DNA of 64,000 bases from Alphaproteobacteria bacterium (GCA_020632925.1 JACKER010000029.1:1-64000); one strand, 5' to 3'. Positions 1-9,400 are shown, counted from the first letter of the stretch. Notes: generated from the sequence alone by a model not told the origin. A program made the numbers and translations.

Positions 1-93
1 CAGGTCCACAGAGGTCCCCGTGCCCGACAGCGCCGCGGCCCGAGGTGGTGGTCGTGGTCGTGGTCGCTCCGCGTCCCGGTCGTCGCGGTCCAC
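1..93 (-). CDS. possible 5' end of a leftward gene, cut by window edge
   Basis: A GTG at 91-93 on the minus strand opens a frame of 31 codons that reaches the left edge without a stop. The peptide is rich in Arg, Pro and Asp (RPRPRPPP near residues 10-17). No convincing ribosome binding site precedes it, and GC-rich sequence gives open frames easily, so this is only a candidate. Nothing in it suggests a function. Confidence 0.15.
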   Translation of the reverse strand, partial: MDRDDRDAERPRPRPPPRAAALSGTGTSVDL

Positions 94-134
94 GGAGGTG
101 GTGCCTCGCGGCTCCTGGTCCGCGCCCGCACCAC

Positions 135-206
135 CAGCGCTGCGGCTCGTCGCCCACGCCGAAAATGATCAACGATCACGTCCTGACACCTGGCTGAGGC
201 CGCCAA
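135..206. repeat. direct repeat copy A
   Basis: First of three copies in the gene-free stretch 94-517. The core at 161-192 includes ATGATCAACGATCACG, in which TGATC and GATCA can pair around AAC, followed by TCCTGACACCTG and a TGAGGCCGCC-like block. The leading part at 135-158 (CAGCGCTGCGGCTCG...) is repeated in copy C but not in copy B. Confidence 0.8.
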
Positions 207-267
207 GGAGTACGAAGCAAGGGCGGAACGCGAACCGGTGTCCGCCCGGAGCGAAGGACGCGAAGTA

Positions 268-312
268 GAAATGATCAACGATCACGTCCTGACACCTGCG
301 TGAGGCCGCCAA
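268..312. repeat. direct repeat copy B (short form)
   Basis: The core at 268-298 matches copies A and C except for one fewer A at its start, and the TGAGGCCGCCAA tail follows. The upstream flank shared by A and C is missing here, so this copy is shorter. Confidence 0.75.
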
Positions 313-385
313 CAGCGCTGCGGCTCGTCGCCCACGGGCGAAAATGATCAACGATCACGTCCTGACACCTGGGTGAGGGCGCCAC
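313..385. repeat. direct repeat copy C
   Basis: Repeats the layout of copy A: flank at 313-336, core at 340-371, then a slightly diverged tail (TGAGGGCGCCAC). From here to 517 the sequence is GC-rich (GGCGAAG and CGAAGGCG words) with no gene, tRNA or clear terminator that I can support. Confidence 0.75.
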
Positions 386-517
386 CCGGGCGGCTCAGCG
401 CGTCCGCGCCAGCGGGGCCGGAGGGCGGCGAAGCCGGTCCCGCCGAAGGCGGACGGAGCGCGAAGGCGCGACCCCGGAGGACACGCGGTGCCGCGGAGCG
501 GCAGGCGCCCCGAAGGG

Positions 518-1528
518 TCAGAACTTCAGGACCGCTGCTCCGATGGACAGGCCCGCGCCGGTTCCGAACAACAGCGCCGTCTGGCCCCGTTGGATGCGGC
601 CGGTCGCCTGGGCGTGCGCGAGGGTCATCGGGAGCGAGGCCGCGATGCAGTTGCCGTAGCTACCGACGATCTTGACCACCTTGTGATCCGAGAAGCCGTA
701 CTTCTGGAACATCTCGACCATCGGGCCGCTGGCCTGGTGCGGGATCACGACGTCCACGTCGTCGCGCGCCATCCCCGCCTGTCCGAAGCACTCGTCCAGC
801 ATCTCGTCGACGTGCTTGAGCGCGAGGCGCCACAACCGCGGGCCGCGCATGCGGAACAGGTTGTCCTGCGGGACCGTGGCCGGGTCGTTGGGGTGGTGGG
901 CCGTGCCACAGCCGCGGAGCTCGGCCAGGTCCGAACCCTCGGGCCAGGTGCGCATCGCGTATCCCAGGAAGCCCGTGTCCTCCCCGTCCGCGCAGGGCTC
1001 GATCAGGGCCGCGGCGGCGCCGTCGCCGATGAGCGCGGCGGACTCGGGCTCGTCGAAGTCGCGACACACGGAGCCCTGCTCGGCGCTCACCAGCAGCACC
1101 TTGCGGTACGCCCCGGACGCCACCAGCGCGCCGACGGTGTGCAGGCCGACCAGGAAGGACAGGCAGGTCGCGTGCACCGAGAACGACGGCACGCCCTGCA
1201 TCCCGAGCTCGTGCTGCACGAAGATCGAGCTGTCGGGGATGAGCTGGATGGGCGTGAGCGAGGCGTTGACGATGAGATCGGGGCGCTCGTCGCCGAGCAC
1301 CTCGCGTCCGACGATGGCGCCCATCTCGGCCATCGAGCGCTCGGAGACGCGTCGTTCGGCCACGCCCGTGCGCTCCACGATCCATTGGGCGGAGCGCCCG
1401 AGACGATCGGCCAGCTCGGCCGCGGTCTGGACCTGCTCCGGCGCGTGCATCGCGGTGCGGGTGATGCGGAACCGGATGTGCCCCCCTTCGTCACCGTCAC
1501 GTACCTTACAGAACCCCGGTACCGCCAC
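518..1528 (-). CDS. beta-ketoacyl-ACP synthase III family protein
   Basis: Thiolase-fold condensing enzyme of the FabH/KAS III type, which joins an acyl-CoA starter to malonyl-ACP in the cytoplasm. 336 residues, close to the usual length. The triad is visible: C122 in VHATCLSF, H264 in IPHQASGP and N293 in SYGNCIAA. The family's DEWIVERTGI-like segment appears as QWIVERTGV near residue 48. The start is GTG at 1528; the first 15-20 residues fit the family poorly, so a later start is possible. It stands alone with no fab genes beside it, so it may serve secondary lipid synthesis or be a KAS III-like homolog with another starter rather than the housekeeping FabH. Confidence 0.88.
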   Translation of the reverse strand: MAVPGFCKVRDGDEGGHIRFRITRTAMHAPEQVQTAAELADRLGRSAQWIVERTGVAERRVSERSMAEMGAIVGREVLGDERPDLIVNASLTPIQLIPDSSIFVQHELGMQGVPSFSVHATCLSFLVGLHTVGALVASGAYRKVLLVSAEQGSVCRDFDEPESAALIGDGAAAALIEPCADGEDTGFLGYAMRTWPEGSDLAELRGCGTAHHPNDPATVPQDNLFRMRGPRLWRLALKHVDEMLDECFGQAGMARDDVDVVIPHQASGPMVEMFQKYGFSDHKVVKIVGSYGNCIAASLPMTLAHAQATGRIQRGQTALLFGTGAGLSIGAAVLKF

Positions 1529-1586
1529 CCCCGGCCGCCTCTGGACACGATCCTGACCGTCCTACCGAGCAGGTCGCGCGTTGCTG

Positions 1587-1592
1587 TAGGCT
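1587..1592 (+). promoter_or_regulatory. -10-like hexamer TAGGCT
   Basis: TAGGCT ends 19 nt before the GTG at 1612. It is one of the recurring TANNNT elements of this window. No good -35 is visible. Confidence 0.35.
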
Positions 1593-1611
1593 CCGGGGCG
1601 GGAGGTCGTCC

Positions 1612-2046
1612 GTGATTCCGATGCTCGCCTGGGTGGCGCACGCCGATGTGGTGGGGCCGGGGCCGAACGACTGTCCGCCCGGTGCCCGGGGCGACTCCGA
1701 CCACAACGGATCGTTCTGCGCGCCCACCGCGTGCGAGGGGATCTGCCCCGACGGGTGGGGCACCTGCGGCCCCGTCGGGCTCTGCATCGTCGAGAGCGAG
1801 CGCCCGTGCAACGGCGACGCGCCCGCGGGCTGCACCTTCCATCACGCGGAGGCCGTCGGCGGCTGCGAGCACCAGGAGGACTGCGCCGAGGGCACGTGTG
1901 TCGTCGCCGACCGGTGCGCGACGGCCGTGGCGCCACCGCCTCCGTCCGCGCCCGCCCCGGGCGGTTGGGGCTGCGCGCCAGGCGCTGCGCTCGTCGTGGG
2001 CGGGTTGCCGCTCGCGCTGATCGGCGGGAGGCGCCGCCGCGGGTAG
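1612..2046 (+). CDS. small secreted Cys-rich protein with MYXO-CTERM-like tail
   Basis: 144 residues. A short hydrophobic leader ends near AHA. A Cys-rich domain with about a dozen cysteines follows (CPPG, CEGICPDG, CIVESERPC), then a Pro-rich linker. The end is WGCAPGAALVVGG, a hydrophobic stretch and RRRR, the layout of the MYXO-CTERM surface-sorting signal. The start is GTG with GGAGG at 1601-1605. It is followed 18 nt later by a paralog of almost the same length. Function unknown; the tail and disulfide-rich body suggest a protein anchored at the cell surface and processed by a myxobacterial sorting protease. Confidence 0.75.
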   Translation: MIPMLAWVAHADVVGPGPNDCPPGARGDSDHNGSFCAPTACEGICPDGWGTCGPVGLCIVESERPCNGDAPAGCTFHHAEAVGGCEHQEDCAEGTCVVADRCATAVAPPPPSAPAPGGWGCAPGAALVVGGLPLALIGGRRRRG

Positions 2047-2049
2047 GCT
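2044..2049 (+). promoter_or_regulatory. -10-like hexamer TAGGCT overlapping a stop codon
   Basis: The TAG stop of the upstream gene is the first half of TAGGCT, which lies 15 nt before the ATG at 2065. Confidence 0.3.
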
Positions 2050-2064
2050 GGCGCCGGAGGTCCC

Positions 2065-2496
2065 ATGCTCACCCTGCTCCTCGGCACCCTGTCGGCTCAC
2101 GCCGACGCCGTCCCTCCCCCGCCCGAGGACTGCCCCGCCGGTGCCGTGGGGCAGACGAACCACGACGGCCCCTACTGCACGCCGACGACGTGCGACGGCA
2201 CCTGCGACGACGGCAAGACGTGTCGCTCGGTGGGGCTGTGCGTGATCTCGGAGGAGCGGCCGTGCGGCGGGATGACGACCCCGGGCGAGACCTGCACCTA
2301 CACCCACGTCGAGGCGCTCGCGACCTGCGACGAGCAGTCGGACTGCACCGCGGGTGGGGAGTGCGTGATCGAGGACCGGTGCGTGGCGTCGGGCGGCTGC
2401 GGTTGCTCGACGGGCGCCAGCCCCGCGGCCGCGCTGGTCCTCGGCGTGTTGCCGCTCGCCTTGGCGTCGCGCCGACGGTCCCGCGCCGAGGCATGA
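2065..2496 (+). CDS. second MYXO-CTERM-like Cys-rich secreted protein (paralog)
   Basis: 143 residues, clearly sister to the preceding gene. It has the same order of leader ending in AHA, CPAG.., CDGTCDDGK, CVISEERPC, a TYTHVEALATC segment, then a Gly/Cys block, a hydrophobic helix and an Arg-rich end (SRRRSRAEA). It lacks the long Pro linker of its neighbour. GGAGG precedes the ATG at a normal distance. The pair looks like a tandem duplication that has diverged a good deal in the Cys-rich domain while keeping cysteine spacing. Function unknown; probably surface-anchored. Confidence 0.75.
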   Translation: MLTLLLGTLSAHADAVPPPPEDCPAGAVGQTNHDGPYCTPTTCDGTCDDGKTCRSVGLCVISEERPCGGMTTPGETCTYTHVEALATCDEQSDCTAGGECVIEDRCVASGGCGCSTGASPAAALVLGVLPLALASRRRSRAEA

Positions 2497-2520
2497 TGTC
2501 CCCGGGGGCGGGGAGGCGCG

Positions 2521-3114
2521 ATGCGGAGGTGGGTGCTCTTGGCGGTGGTGGGGACGCCCGTGGTGGTCTCCACCATCGGCTGCCTGCTGCCCGGCTGTGG
2601 TGAGGAGCACGCCCCGGCCGAGCCCTCGATCGGCGTGGCGCGCGACGGCGTGGACTCGGGCTTCCTGGACGCTCCGGCGAGGATCCACACGGGCAGCGCG
2701 GAGACCGGAGGCACGCTCGTGGACCCCTCCGCCTTCGAGCCCCTGTTCTGCACCGAGGACGGAGCGGCGCCGTCGGTCGAGCTCAACGTCTCCGGCGACC
2801 TGCTGTTCGACTACCGCCAGGGGGCGTGCACCGACGGGCCCGATGGGGAGACGTTCTCCATGCGGATGGAGGGGCTGTCGGCGGATGGGGTCGTGGCGCA
2901 CATCCGCATGACCGTCGGCGACCGCGCCCCGCTCGAGGCGGAGGTCGACACCCGCGCCGCCTGCGGCGAGGACGGCTACCTCTGGGGTCGCTTCGCGGTG
3001 GGGATGCCCCGCGACGCGGACCGGGAGGACGTGACGCTGGAGATCACCGTCACGGACGCCTGGGGCCACGAAGCGTCGACCTCCGTCGGCTTTCGGGCGC
3101 GCGTGAAGGACTGA
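2521..3114 (+). CDS. putative lipoprotein of unknown function
   Basis: 197 residues with a lipoprotein-type leader. Two candidate lipobox cysteines (STIGC and LLPGC) lie within a few residues, so the lipidated Cys is uncertain. The mature part is acidic and predicted beta-rich, with three further cysteines. It may be an Ig-like fold, since the C-terminal half has alternating hydrophobic strands ending in a VTDAWGHEAST segment typical of such domains. GGAGG lies just before ATG 2521. It is convergent with the FHA activator gene, 6 nt away. No family recognised. Confidence 0.7.
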   Translation: MRRWVLLAVVGTPVVVSTIGCLLPGCGEEHAPAEPSIGVARDGVDSGFLDAPARIHTGSAETGGTLVDPSAFEPLFCTEDGAAPSVELNVSGDLLFDYRQGACTDGPDGETFSMRMEGLSADGVVAHIRMTVGDRAPLEAEVDTRAACGEDGYLWGRFAVGMPRDADREDVTLEITVTDAWGHEASTSVGFRARVKD

Positions 3115-3120
3115 CGACCG

Positions 3121-4734
3121 TCAACGGCGCATCAGGCCGTACCGGTTCAGCTTGTACAGCAGGCTGGAGCGGGGGATCCCGAGCAGACGGGCGGCCTGGG
3201 TCCGGTTGCCGTTCGCGTCCAGCAGCGCCTGCTCGATCGCCTTGCGCTCGGCGTCGTCGCCCCCCGAGTCCGTCGTCGGCGGCTCCGGAGCGGCTCGCGC
3301 GCCGTCGAAGGACCACGGGTTGAACTGCAGGTCGCCGGCGCCGATGCGGTCCCCGCCCATCACCACCGCGCGCGTCAGCACGTTGCGCAGCTCTCGGATG
3401 TTGCCCGGCCAGTCGTAGCCCTGGAGCGCGGACATCGCCTCGGGCGACACGCGCGCCGTCGGGTGGTGCCGCGCGAGCAGCGCCTTGGCGATGACCGGGA
3501 TGTCGTCGCGCCGCTCCTTGAGCGACGGGAGGCGCACGGTGAGGACGGCCAGCCGGAAGTACAGGTCCTCCCGGAAGGTCCCGCGGCGCACCATCTCCTG
3601 GAGGTTGCGGTGCGTCGCGGCCACCACCCGCACGTCGGGGAACTCCGCGGCCCCGCTCCCGACCCGGCGGACCTCGCCCGACTCGAGGGCGCGCAACAGC
3701 TTGGCCTGCACCTCGAGGCGCATCTCCCCGATCTCGTCGAGGAAGAGCGTCCCCCCGTCCGCGTGGTGGAAGGCGCCGTCGGCCCGGGCCACCGCGCCGG
3801 TGAACGCACCCTTCTCGTGTCCGAACAGCTCGGACTCCACCAGGTTGTCCGCGATCGCCGCGCAGTTGACCGCGACGAACCGCCCCTCGAAGCGGGGACC
3901 TGCCTCGTGCAGCCCGTTGGCGGCGAGCTCCTTGCCCGTCCCCGACTCGCCCGTGAGCAACACGGGCGCCTCGTGGCCCGCGAAGCGCTGGAGCACCGCG
4001 AACAGGCGCCTCATCGCCGCCGTCTGCCCGACCATGTCGCCGAAGGCCTCGACCTCCCGGCCCTCCTCCTCGATGGTCGTCGGCTCGACGACGAAGCCGT
4101 GATCCCCGATCCGCACCTCTTCCCCGGGGAGCACCGGCGTGATCTCGCGGATCCGGGCACCCGCCAGCCACGCGCCCACGTCCCCCGGCTCCACCATCGT
4201 CCTTCCGCGCACCACCCGCAGGTAGACCGCGCCGCGGGGGAGCTTCGGCTCGAGCTCCACCGTCGCCCCCGCGCCGCCCACGCTCGTTCGGGCCTGGAGC
4301 AGGGTGCGCGACTCGCCCTGGTGGGGTCCCCGGACGAAGCGGAGCACCGCCCGGCTCGCGGCGATCCGGTCGTCCGCGCCCGCCAGCAGCTCCTCGTGGA
4401 CGGCCGCCTGGACGGGGATCGTGGCCGTCGGGCTCCGCAGCCCCTCGTCCCGGGAGCGGAAGGTCGCGCGGTAGATCCCGACCGAGATCTCGTCGCCGTC
4501 CTTGAGCTCGTACCCGTCGCCCACGCGCTCGCCGTTGATCGTCGTGCCGTGCCGCGAGCGGTCGTGGACGAAGTAGCCATCGCGCTTGCCGTCCACGACG
4601 AAGTGCACGCGGCTGACGCTGTCGGACGGCAGCGCGAGGTCGCAGGTGTCCGACCGTCCGATCATCGTCCGACCCGGCCGGAGCACCTGAACGAACATCG
4701 GTCGACCCGAGTCGTGGAACTGCAGGTGAGCCAT
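3121..4734 (-). CDS. FHA-domain sigma54-dependent transcriptional activator
   Basis: 537 residues. An FHA domain, a phosphothreonine-binding module, occupies about residues 20-100 (GRSDTCDLAL, SRVHFVV, RHGTTING). A second beta-rich FHA-like segment lies at 125-220. The AAA+ sigma54-interaction domain follows, with Walker A GESGTGKE at 262-269, the sigma54-contacting GAFTGA loop at 309-314 and Walker B FLDEIGEM near 331-338. A Fis-type helix-turn-helix ends the protein (NRTQAARLLGIPRSSLLYKL). It has no receiver domain, so input should come through phosphothreonine binding; the divergent Ser/Thr kinase gene is the obvious candidate partner. The start is set by GGAGG 8 nt upstream; the frame stays open far upstream but that part is antisense to other genes. 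Confidence 0.93.
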   Translation of the reverse strand: MAHLQFHDSGRPMFVQVLRPGRTMIGRSDTCDLALPSDSVSRVHFVVDGKRDGYFVHDRSRHGTTINGERVGDGYELKDGDEISVGIYRATFRSRDEGLRSPTATIPVQAAVHEELLAGADDRIAASRAVLRFVRGPHQGESRTLLQARTSVGGAGATVELEPKLPRGAVYLRVVRGRTMVEPGDVGAWLAGARIREITPVLPGEEVRIGDHGFVVEPTTIEEEGREVEAFGDMVGQTAAMRRLFAVLQRFAGHEAPVLLTGESGTGKELAANGLHEAGPRFEGRFVAVNCAAIADNLVESELFGHEKGAFTGAVARADGAFHHADGGTLFLDEIGEMRLEVQAKLLRALESGEVRRVGSGAAEFPDVRVVAATHRNLQEMVRRGTFREDLYFRLAVLTVRLPSLKERRDDIPVIAKALLARHHPTARVSPEAMSALQGYDWPGNIRELRNVLTRAVVMGGDRIGAGDLQFNPWSFDGARAAPEPPTTDSGGDDAERKAIEQALLDANGNRTQAARLLGIPRSSLLYKLNRYGLMRR

Positions 4735-4757
4735 CGTCGCGCCTCCAGGGGGACGCG

Positions 4758-4763
4758 ATCCTA
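4758..4763 (-). promoter_or_regulatory. -10-like hexamer TAGGAT
   Basis: Lies 23 nt upstream of the activator's ATG, inside the 66-nt region shared with the divergent kinase gene. Confidence 0.35.
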
Positions 4764-4800
4764 CATTGCCGCGAACGCCCGTCGGGATGATGATCACCCC

Positions 4801-6393
4801 GTGGAAGAGCTGGAGCGGTCGTTCACGATGCACCGCTGCCTCGGACGGGGCGGCTTCGGCGAGGTGTATCTCGCCGACATGATGGGGCGCGGGGGGCTGT
4901 CCACCACCGTCGCCGTGAAGCTGCTCCGCCAGGATCTGGACCCCGAGGGTCAGGCGGTGAAGCGCCTGCGCGACGAGGGCCGCTTGCTGGCGCGCCTCGA
5001 CCACCCGACGATCCTCCGGGTGCTGGATCTGGTGATGCTGGGCGGACGCGCCGCGCTGATCACCGAGTACGTCCCCGGCGAGGACCTCGAGACCTGCCTG
5101 CGGGGCGACCATCGCATCTCGACGCGCGCGCTGCTGCAGGTGCTCGGGCGGGTGGCCGGCGCGCTCGACACCGCCTGGCGCGCGCCGCTCGGCAGCGACG
5201 GCGAAGAGCTGCGCCTGTCCCACCGCGACGTGAAGCCCAGCAACATCCGCGTGGGCCGCTTCGGGGACGTGAAGCTGCTCGACTTCGGCATCGCCCGCAG
5301 CGACGAGGTGACCCGCGAGGCGCGGACCATGACCGACATGCTCGTGGGCAGCCCGCCGTACATGGCACCCGAGCGGTTCCTCGACACGGTCGTTCGCTCC
5401 GAGTCCGACGTCTTCGCGCTGGGGGCGACGCTCCTCGAGGGACTGACCGGTCAGCGCGTGTTCGACCTGCCCGTCACGATGCTGGCGGCCCACGCCGTCG
5501 ACCGCGGCCGCTACGAGCGCTTCGTCGACGAACGGGCCGCGGCGATCCCCGAGGGAACCGATCCGGAGGTGGTCGCGTTCGCCCGCGCCATGCTCGACCA
5601 CGACCCGAGCCGCCGTCCCTCGGCCAAGGAGGTGGAGGACCGCTGCGAGGAGCTCGCGGACCGGCTGAACGGCCCCACGCTGGCCTCCTGGTGCCGGGAG
5701 CGCGCCTGGGTGGAGCCCTCGTCGGCGGGCGGTCAGCTCGAGGGGCGCGTGCTCAGCGTCGGCTCGATGGAGCGTCCCCTCCTCGACGACGTCCCGGCAC
5801 CCGACGACGCCGAGCCCACCCTGCCGACCGACGGAGGCCGACGGTACCGTTGGTGGCTGGGCGGCCTCTCGGTCGTGGGCGTGGGCGCGATCGCGGCGCT
5901 CGTGTTGCTCGGCGGAGCGGGTGCCGCCGGCGGCTGGTACCTCTGGTCCAACCAGCAGGATCCCGCTCCACCCCAACCTGTTCCCGCTCCCGCTCCCGCT
6001 CCCGTTCCCGCTCCCGCTCCCGAGCCTGTCCCGGAGCCCGTCCCGGAGCCCGAGTCGACCCCAGAGCCCGAGCCCGAGCCCCAACCCACCCCGACCCCCA
6101 GGCCCACGCCTCGCCCCACGCCCCGCCCCGCGCCCACCCCGCCACCCGAGCCCGCCCCGGCCCCCGTCGCCGCGCCCACCGCAGCGAAGGTCACGTTCGA
6201 AGGCGCCGACGCCGTGCGCCTCGAGGGCAATGGGCGCTCCATCGTGCTTCCCGCACAGGTCCCACCCGGCGACTACCAGATCGTCGCCACGTTCGGCGGC
6301 CGTCCCCCGACGCCCCACGGCACGGTCACGGTCACCACCTCGGGCGCGCACGTCGTCTGCAACGGCCGGATGTTCACCTGCTCCGCGCACTGA
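4801..6393 (+). CDS. membrane-anchored Ser/Thr protein kinase (Hanks type)
   Basis: 530 residues from GTG 4801. The kinase domain is complete: Gly loop LGRGGFGEV at 14-22, VAVK lysine at 40, HRDVKPSN at 141-148, DFG at 161-163. One transmembrane helix lies at about 350-382 (WWLGGLSVVGVGAIAALV). It is followed by a long Pro-rich spacer with P-A/E/T-P repeats and a small beta-rich domain ending with two cysteines (VVCNGRMFTCSAH). GTG 4801 is preferred over ATG 4828 because the latter would remove the first strand of the kinase; an ATG pair at 4787-4792 is out of frame. It is divergent from the FHA activator, which suggests a kinase-reader pair. The outer domain is not a recognised PASTA domain. 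Confidence 0.92.
   Translation: MEELERSFTMHRCLGRGGFGEVYLADMMGRGGLSTTVAVKLLRQDLDPEGQAVKRLRDEGRLLARLDHPTILRVLDLVMLGGRAALITEYVPGEDLETCLRGDHRISTRALLQVLGRVAGALDTAWRAPLGSDGEELRLSHRDVKPSNIRVGRFGDVKLLDFGIARSDEVTREARTMTDMLVGSPPYMAPERFLDTVVRSESDVFALGATLLEGLTGQRVFDLPVTMLAAHAVDRGRYERFVDERAAAIPEGTDPEVVAFARAMLDHDPSRRPSAKEVEDRCEELADRLNGPTLASWCRERAWVEPSSAGGQLEGRVLSVGSMERPLLDDVPAPDDAEPTLPTDGGRRYRWWLGGLSVVGVGAIAALVLLGGAGAAGGWYLWSNQQDPAPPQPVPAPAPAPVPAPAPEPVPEPVPEPESTPEPEPEPQPTPTPRPTPRPTPRPAPTPPPEPAPAPVAAPTAAKVTFEGADAVRLEGNGRSIVLPAQVPPGDYQIVATFGGRPPTPHGTVTVTTSGAHVVCNGRMFTCSAH
5982..6020 (+). repeat. hexanucleotide CCCGCT tandem repeat inside kinase gene
   Basis: About six near-perfect CCCGCT/CCCGTT units encode the Pro-Ala part of the kinase's periplasmic spacer. 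Such repeats can change length by slippage without breaking frame. Confidence 0.7.
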
Positions 6394-6416
6394 TCGGGAA
6401 TCCACACCGTCCGGCG

Positions 6417-6422
6417 TAAGAT
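6417..6422 (+). promoter_or_regulatory. -10-like hexamer TAAGAT
   Basis: It contains the first bases of the ATG at 6421, so a transcript from it would begin after that codon. This supports the ATG at 6466 as the true start of the next gene. Confidence 0.35.
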
Positions 6423-6465
6423 GCCGCTGCCCAACCCGTTCGGTCGGGCGAGGACAGGAGCGACG

Positions 6466-9400
6466 ATGGCGTCGAAGAAGCGGTGGAGCCCGCTGTTGAG
6501 CATCGTCCCCATCACCTTCATGGCGATGGCGACGTGTGGGTGCCTGGGGCTGTTCACCGCGGCGCCCTGCCTGCGGACGGGGGTGCGGTACGGGCTGTGG
6601 CCATCGAGCTGCCCTGACACCGACATGCGCCTGACCACGCAGATCAACGCGTGGGGTCTGGTGCGTGGCCGGGACCAGGGTCAGGTCGAGATCGTCCCCA
6701 CCGCCCACTGGCTCCGGGGCGAGGGGCGCGACGCCTATCCCCGCGAGGGGCAGCTGTACCGCGGCTACGACGCCGAGCTCCAGCTCCAGGACCACGACGG
6801 CCAGCCGATCGAGGGGCTCACCGTGGTGGAGCGCGAGAAGCGCGGCGGCGGTGGCGTGCGGTGGCGCGTGAAGCTCGATGATCTGCCGGACGGCGACTAC
6901 CAGCTGTCCGCCACCACCACGACCTCCTTCGAGACCTCGACCCACACGGTGCCGCTGGCGCTCTACGCCCCCGCGCTGGTCCACACCATGACGGACCGAC
7001 CGCTGTACAAGCCTGGGCAGACCGTCCTCTTCCGCAGTGCGACCCTGCGTCGTACGGACGAGAAGCCGCTCGAGGGTCGGCCCGGTCGCTGGGTCGTCCG
7101 CTCGCCCTCCGGCCTCGAGATGCTGGTCGAGAAGGACGCCGCGGGGCCGTGGGGCATCGCCGACGGGTCCTTCCCGATCGACGAGGACGCCGAGCAGGGC
7201 CAGTGGTCGGTGACCTGGCAGACGGGCGAGGCCTCGGACACCGTCACCTTCGATGTGCGTCCGTTCCGCCTCCCGCGCTTCACGGTCGAGGCCGCGGGCA
7301 GCCGCAGGTGGTACGCGATCGGCCAGCCGCTCGTCATCGAGGGGCGCGCCGCGTACAGCTCGGGGGCGCCTGTGGCCAACGCTCCCGTGAAGGTCGGGCT
7401 GCGGCTCGCGGGCGGGCGCTGGCCGCTGCCCATCGACTGGGAGGAGCCGCGAGAGGTGCGCACCGGCCCCGACGGCAGGTACCGCGTGGACTTCGGCGCC
7501 GTGCCCCCCGACCTCATGGACCGCGCCACGCTCACCGCGCTGGTCGAGGTCACCGAGCAGGCCGGGGAGCGGGCGAGCGGGGCTGCCCAGGTCGTGCTCT
7601 CGCACGAGTCGCTGAAGGTGGAGGCGGTCACGGAGCTGGGTGACGGTCTGGTGGAGGGGTTCAACAACCGGGCCTACGTCCGGGCCACCACCCCCGACGG
7701 GCGCCCGCTCGCGAACGCGACGCTGGTCCTGACCCGACCCTACGACCCGACCGACGCCGGCAAGACGACCACCACCGACGCCGACGGCGTGGCCGCGCTC
7801 CAGATCGACCCCGGGCCCCCGGTGACCGTGGTCCAGCCGCCCCCTCCGCCGCGGATCCGCCCGTTCCAGCCGACGCCGCCCTCGCTCGTGGACGGTCGCG
7901 AGCTGTCGGACACGCGCGGGCTCGACCTCGAGGAGCGTCGCGCCGTGGACCGGCTCCAGCCGCGCCTGCAGGAGTGCGCGGTGTACAGTCGCGGCGAGCA
8001 GGTGCAGGTCGGCGCGCGCGTCGATCGCGGCGGCGCCGTGCGCGTGGCCATCCCGATGCAGGACGGCCCGCTCGCACGCTGCGTGGCGGACACGGTGCGC
8101 GGCTTGCGCATGCCCGCCGGCGACGACCGGACGTACACGCTGTCCTGGTCCATCCCCGACGCGCAGGTCCCGTCGCTGTCGCTGAGCTCCTCGGGCGGAC
8201 CGATGGGCGGCGAGGTCGACCGCGCCCTCGGAGAGGCCTCCACCCTCGCCCGCCGGTGCCTCCAGCGCGGCCAGGGCGTCAACGGCTCGCTCTTCGCGAA
8301 CGTGCACTGGGTCACCTCGAAGGGCTCGGAGCGGATCGACCTGCTGCTCGAGCAACCGGGGCACGACGGTCTGTCGCCCACGGCCTCTTCCTGCGTCGCC
8401 AGCGCGTTGCGCGGGGCCTCGCTTCGTGATCCCGCCACCGCGGACGCCGTGGGGGTGCACCAGGCGCGCCTGAGCGTCCCGGCACCCCCGGGCACCCGCC
8501 GCGAGCAGCCGACGGTCAGCACGGCCTACGAGCTGAAGGTCGTCGCGCGTGCGGACGGCGAAGCGCTCGGCGACGGGCGGCTCATCCTGCCGGTCGGGGC
8601 CGTGCCGAACATGCGCCTGCGTGCCACCCCCTCGCTCACGACGCCCGACACCGACGTGACCATCGAGCTCGTGCGCGGGCCGACCTGGCGCGGCGACCTG
8701 CCGAAGGAGATGCGGCTGTACGAGGGCACCGTCGAGGTCGCGAAGGCCGAGGTGAAGGACAAGGCCGCGACCTTCCACATCCCCGCCGACGTGGAGGGCT
8801 TCCTGTACACCGAGTTCGGCGGGGCCCGCGCGGTCGTGTTCGTCGCCCCCGCCGACCCGCTGTCGGTGCAGGTCGCGAGCGACCAGAAGGCCTACGAGCC
8901 CGGTGGCACCGCGCACCTCACGGTCACCACCCGCCACGGCGACGCCCCGGTGGCGGCGGGCGTCACGCTGGTCGGTGTCGACTCGCTCCTCGCGCAGCTC
9001 GCCCCCCTCACCGGCCCCGACGACTTCGGCCGGGTGACCGTCCGCGCGACCAGCGACCAGCCGCCCTTCGGCACGTTCGACGCCCGCGCGCTCGCCCTCG
9101 GCCAGATCCGCGGCGAGAACGCCGCCCGGGCGGCGGTCATGCGCATCGGACAGCTCCCGCGGGACCCCGCGGGCGACCAGCCGGCGTCGGCCAACGGCGG
9201 CTCGGTGGTGGTCACCGATGAGGTGCTGGTGCGCAACTTCTACCGAGCGCTCGGGCGCACGGCGGCCGCGATCCGCGCCTGGGAGAAGACGGCGCCGGCC
9301 CAGGAGCAGCTCGAGAACGACGCGGTCGTGGGCCTGTGGGACGACGCGCTGGCGGATCTCCGCAAGGAAGGGGACCCGGCGGTCGACGCCTGGGGCCGGG

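Noticed and set aside
135..385. CRISPR array
   Set aside because: Only three copies, unequal spacing, repeats extend over the would-be spacers, and no cas gene is present.
488..1615. Plus-strand frame of about 375 codons opposite the KAS III-like gene
   Set aside because: Antisense to a gene with an intact catalytic triad and itself without recognisable motifs.
6421..6465. ATG at 6421 as the start of the macroglobulin N-half
   Set aside because: It lies inside a TAAGAT promoter-like hexamer and gives no leader; ATG 6466 has AGGAG and a lipoprotein signal.
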